This document shows positions 11,673 to 13,439 of a stretch of 13,439 nt of DNA, in pieces (position 1 is the first letter of the stretch; the number at the start of each line of letters is the position of its first letter). Origin of the DNA: Actinomycetes bacterium (lineage in GTDB: Bacteria; Actinomycetota; Actinomycetes; Actinomycetales; Cellulomonadaceae). Both the position numbers and the translations under genes were made by a program. The notes under the pieces are model-generated. The model saw only the letters and a list, made by a program, of their open reading frames with translations. It was not told where the DNA came from and did no database searches. The stretch lies in NCBI GenBank assembly GCA_023428465.1, contig JAEYXM010000066.1, positions 1 to 13,439 on the forward strand, read 5' to 3'.

Positions 11673-13439
11673 CCACCACGACGCCGAAGGGTGGCCCCGC
11701 CGTGACCGGCAGCCCCGCGCCCACGCCCGTCGACCAGGTGACGTTCACCATCGACGGCACGGAGGTGACCGTCCCGAAGGGCACGCTCGTCATCCGTGCC
11801 GCCGAGGAGCTCGGCATCGCGATCCCGCGGTTCTGCGACCACCCGCTGCTGCAGCCGGTCGGCGCGTGCCGCCAGTGCCTCGTCGAGGTCGCCGTCCCGG
11901 ACCGGGAGGGCACCGTCCGCCCGATGCCCAAGCCTCAGGCCTCGTGCACCACCGAGGCGACGCCGGGCATGGTCGTGAAGACGCAGCGCACGTCCGCGGT
12001 GGCCGACAAGGCCCAGCACGGCGTGCTGGAGTTCCTGCTCATCAACCACCCGCTCGACTGCCCGACCTGCGACAAGGGCGGCGAGTGCCCCCTGCAGAAC
12101 CAGGCGATGAGCAACGGCCGTGGCTCGTCGCGGTTCCACGACGTCAAGCGCACGTTCCCGAAGCCGATCGCGATCTCGACGGAGATCCTGCTCGACCGCG
12201 ACCGTTGCGTCCTGTGCCAGCGCTGCACCCGGTTCTCGGAGGAGATCGCGGGCGACACGTTCATCGACCTGCAGATGCGCGGCGTGCGCCAGCAGATCGG
12301 CCGGTTCGACCCGGGCGTGCTGGGCTTCGCGGGCGCCGAGCCGACGCCGGTCTACCGGGGCGTGCAGCCGGACGGCACCCCGATCGCGGCGTCCACGGGC
12401 GTCCTCGCCCAGGACCCGTCGGGTCCGGTGGGGCAGGCGACGCAGGACACCTCGGGACGGCCGTTCGCGTCGTACTTCTCGGGCAACACGATCCAGATCT
12501 GCCCGGTGGGGGCGCTGACCAACGCGGCGTACCGGTTCCGGTCCCGCCCGTTCGACCTGGTGTCGACGCCGGGCGTCTCGGAGCACGACTCGAGCGGCTC
12601 GGCGCTGCGCATCGACCACCGCCGCGGCGTCGTGCTGCGCCGTCTGGCCGGTGACGACCCGGCGGTCAACGAGGAGTGGCTGAGCGACAAGGACCGCTTC
12701 GCGTTCGCGTGGCAGGGCCTGGCGGACCGGCTGACCGTGCCGCTGGTGCGTGACACGGCGGAGGACGGCTCGTCGCAGCTGCGGCCCGCGAGCTGGGGCG
12801 AGGCCCTGGACCGCGCGGCCGAGGGCCTGGCCGCGGCGCGCGCCGCGGGCGGCGTGGGTGTGCTGCCTGGCGGCCGCCTGACGCTCGAGGACGCCTACGC
12901 GTACGGCAAGTTCGCGCGGGTCGTGCTCGGCACGAACGACGTCGACCACCGTGCCCGCCCGCACTCGGCCGAGGAGGAGGCGTTCCTCGGCCACCACGTC
13001 GCCGGGTCGCGGATGTCCGTGACGTTCGCCGACCTCGAGGCGGCGCCGGCGGTGCTGCTCGTGGGCTTCGAGCCCGAGGACGAGGGTGGCGTGGTCTTCC
13101 TGCGGCTGCGCAAGGCCGTGCGCTCGGGGACGACGCGCGTCTTCTCGGTGGCGCCGTTCGCCAGCCGGGGCATCACGCGCCTGGACGGCACGCTCCTGCC
13201 CGCTGCCCCCGGCACCGAGGCGGAGGTGCTCGACGCGATCAGGTCCCGCGCGTCGGGCCCGATCGGGGACGCGGCCGCCGCGCTCGACGCCGCGGGCGTG
13301 ATCGTGGTCGGTGAGCGGTTGGCCTCGGTGCGCGGCGGCTACAGCGCCGCGCTGCGGCTCGCCGCCCGGACCGGCGCGCGCGTCGTGTGGATCCCGCGTC
13401 GCGCGGGTGAGCGTGGCGGCGTCGAGGCCGGCACCCTGC
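11669..13439 (+). CDS. nuoG: NADH-quinone oxidoreductase subunit G, cut by the right window edge; lacks the N7 cluster ligands
   Basis: The first 590 residues of the large Fe-S subunit of complex I are present; the frame is open at the right edge. The N-terminal ferredoxin-like domain has 2Fe-2S (N1b) ligands Cys56, Cys67, Cys70 and Cys93. The N5 site is His127-x3-Cys131-x2-Cys134-x5-Cys140. The N4 ligands are Cys180, Cys183 and Cys186, with Cys278 in CPVGALT. The gap from Cys186 to Cys278 is 92 residues, against about 43 in Thermus Nqo3, because of a Pro/Gly/Thr-rich insertion at about 213-262. After that, the four cysteines that hold cluster N7 in E. coli are all replaced: Ser304, Asp307, Ser311 and Ser339, with spacing kept. 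The molybdopterin-like domain begins near 300. The ATG overlaps the nuoF stop. All ligands on the main electron path are intact, so the subunit should work. Confidence 0.95.
   Translation, partial: MTTTTPKGGPAVTGSPAPTPVDQVTFTIDGTEVTVPKGTLVIRAAEELGIAIPRFCDHPLLQPVGACRQCLVEVAVPDREGTVRPMPKPQASCTTEATPGMVVKTQRTSAVADKAQHGVLEFLLINHPLDCPTCDKGGECPLQNQAMSNGRGSSRFHDVKRTFPKPIAISTEILLDRDRCVLCQRCTRFSEEIAGDTFIDLQMRGVRQQIGRFDPGVLGFAGAEPTPVYRGVQPDGTPIAASTGVLAQDPSGPVGQATQDTSGRPFASYFSGNTIQICPVGALTNAAYRFRSRPFDLVSTPGVSEHDSSGSALRIDHRRGVVLRRLAGDDPAVNEEWLSDKDRFAFAWQGLADRLTVPLVRDTAEDGSSQLRPASWGEALDRAAEGLAAARAAGGVGVLPGGRLTLEDAYAYGKFARVVLGTNDVDHRARPHSAEEEAFLGHHVAGSRMSVTFADLEAAPAVLLVGFEPEDEGGVVFLRLRKAVRSGTTRVFSVAPFASRGITRLDGTLLPAAPGTEAEVLDAIRSRASGPIGDAAAALDAAGVIVVGERLASVRGGYSAALRLAARTGARVVWIPRRAGERGGVEAGTL

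Noticed and set aside
11600..12997. 465-codon minus-strand open frame antisense to nuoG
   Set aside because: The plus strand encodes all the expected NuoG Fe-S ligand motifs; the minus frame is Arg/Ala/Val-rich with no recognisable domain.

Overview
The window is high-GC actinobacterial chromosome, most likely Micrococcales and plausibly Cellulomonadaceae. This rests on the very high GC content, the third-codon G/C bias, the MenJ-like reductase placed directly before nuo, and the actinobacterial style of NuoC, NuoE and NuoG. No 16S or marker search was possible, so the family-level placement is inference. Almost all coding capacity belongs to one theme: making menaquinone and reducing it with NADH through respiratory complex I.

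Left part (1-4529): the 3' half of menD runs off the left edge. It is followed by a membrane-anchored HtrA-type serine protease (+), then the isochorismate synthase menF on the minus strand. The demethylmenaquinone methyltransferase menG is divergent from menF across only 52 bp. The gap after menD carries four copies of a ~22-bp GC-rich tandem repeat. The convergent gap between htrA and menF carries an array of imperfect 12-bp repeats.

Middle (4530-4843): this is a 314-bp gene-free control region and the most information-rich non-coding stretch in the window. In order it holds a 94-nt C-rich, G-poor tract (possible Rho-dependent terminator, G4-prone on the minus strand), a 71-bp structured element at about 52% GC with a 16-bp stem and three copies of CCAAAGTGG, a G4 motif on the plus strand, a TACACT -10 box, and a near-perfect Rex-type operator about 12 bp after the -10.

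Right part (4844-13439): a geranylgeranyl-reductase-family flavoprotein (MenJ-like) leads into nuoA-B-C-D-E-F-G, with nuoG cut by the right edge. From nuoB to nuoG each junction overlaps by 1-4 nt. Functionally, MenD/MenF/MenG make menaquinone, the MenJ-like enzyme probably saturates its side chain, and Nuo reduces it. The Rex site would let the NADH/NAD+ ratio set expression of both the tail reductase and complex I.

I see no mobile element, phage, CRISPR array, tRNA or rRNA. The genes are conserved housekeeping functions. The points worth a second look are the control region, the intergenic repeat arrays, and a NuoG that has lost all four ligands of Fe-S cluster N7 and gained a ~50-residue insertion.
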